The notes beneath the pieces were generated by a model that was not told where the DNA came from, did no database searches, and was given only the letters and a program-made list of their open reading frames with translations. A DNA stretch of 5,303 nucleotides from an uncultured Anaerolineales bacterium (GTDB lineage: Bacteria; Chloroflexota; Anaerolineae; Anaerolineales; UBA11657): assembly GCA_913031335.1 (NCBI GenBank), contig CAJWGI010000118.1, forward strand, positions 1-5,303. Direction: 5' to 3'. Shown piece by piece: positions 5,300 through 5,303 of this stretch (the stretch's first letter is position 1; every line of letters starts with the position of its first letter). Position numbers and translations under genes: made by a program.

Positions 5300-5303
5300 A
5301 TGA

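Larger units (their letters stand above)
4951..5303 (+). promoter_or_regulatory. T-box riboswitch leader (tRNA-sensing), running off the right edge
   Basis: T-box RNAs read the charging state of one tRNA and let transcription continue when it is uncharged. Visible parts in order: a 5' purine block with AGAGTAAGC (4960-4968); a lower Stem I helix, GCCGCGC (4969-4975) with GCGCGGC (5063-5069); the AGAGAG distal bulge (4985-4990); a GGCTGGAAG terminal region; the opposing ACCTCTGAG (5035-5043); and GTGAACCGATG (5051-5061), which should hold the specifier. A possible Stem III pairs GGTAT (5148-5152) with ATACC (5188-5192), with inner TCCG/CGGA. The antiterminator core ends the window. In the specifier loop only GAT (5058-5060, followed by a purine) fits a tRNA with discriminator G73, as the UGGC bulge demands. 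That suggests tRNA-Asp, perhaps aspS downstream. The class call is firm; the amino acid is tentative, since Ser, Asn, Glu, Gln and Trp tRNAs also carry G73. The stretch has no gene. Confidence 0.92.

Noticed and set aside
5300..5302. ATG near the right edge as the start codon of the downstream gene.
   Set aside because: It directly follows the antiterminator CCC, where the loop of the regulated terminator normally lies, and has no Shine-Dalgarno; the real start is probably further downstream.
1..5303. CRISPR array, insertion sequence, tRNA or rRNA genes.
   Set aside because: No regularly spaced repeats, transposase motifs, terminal inverted repeats, tRNA-like cloverleaf or rRNA sequence was seen.

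Overview
The window most likely comes from a Chloroflexota bacterium (Anaerolineae-like). This is inferred from gene content, not from a marker gene. The signs are a DUF951 protein, an exported protease with a long Pro/Thr-rich linker after its signal peptide, an MGDG-synthase-type glycosyltransferase, a small M50 protease and a Gram-positive-style T-box leader, all in GC-rich DNA with sigma70-like promoters. A GC-rich Firmicute is the main alternative.

Left part (1-3923), all on the minus strand. Reading in the direction of transcription from the divergent promoter region near 3950, the first unit is a DUF951 protein, a GT28/MGDG-synthase-like glycosyltransferase and a tandem-GNAT acetyltransferase. 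These are joined by TTGA and ATGA stop/start overlaps, so they are almost certainly one translationally coupled operon. A 118-bp gap with its own promoter candidate and an inverted repeat follows. After it comes a zinc-finger-less J-domain co-chaperone, closely followed by an HtrA/DegP-type serine protease. The protease frame stops at position 8-10, before the catalytic serine, so this is a broken or edge-damaged gene.

Right part (3992-5303), plus strand. A site-2-protease-family (M50) membrane metalloprotease and a GIY-YIG protein lie 3 bp apart and share a promoter. The C-terminal tail of the GIY-YIG frame overlaps a near-consensus promoter (TTGACA-17-TATAAA) and the first bases of a T-box riboswitch leader. 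The leader fills the rest of the window and ends with the T-box antiterminator motif. It should control an aminoacyl-tRNA synthetase or amino-acid gene just beyond the right edge. A UGGC tRNA-acceptor bulge and a possible GAU specifier point tentatively to aspartate. An extra intrinsic terminator with a six-T tract lies just before the T-box core, an unusual position.

The divergent promoters at 3939-3968 have an unusual symmetry: each -10 hexamer overlaps the -35 position of the other. I see no CRISPR array, tRNA or rRNA gene, transposase or phage gene. I also see no convincing undescribed multi-gene system. The most interesting material is regulatory: the T-box architecture and its overlap with the upstream coding region.
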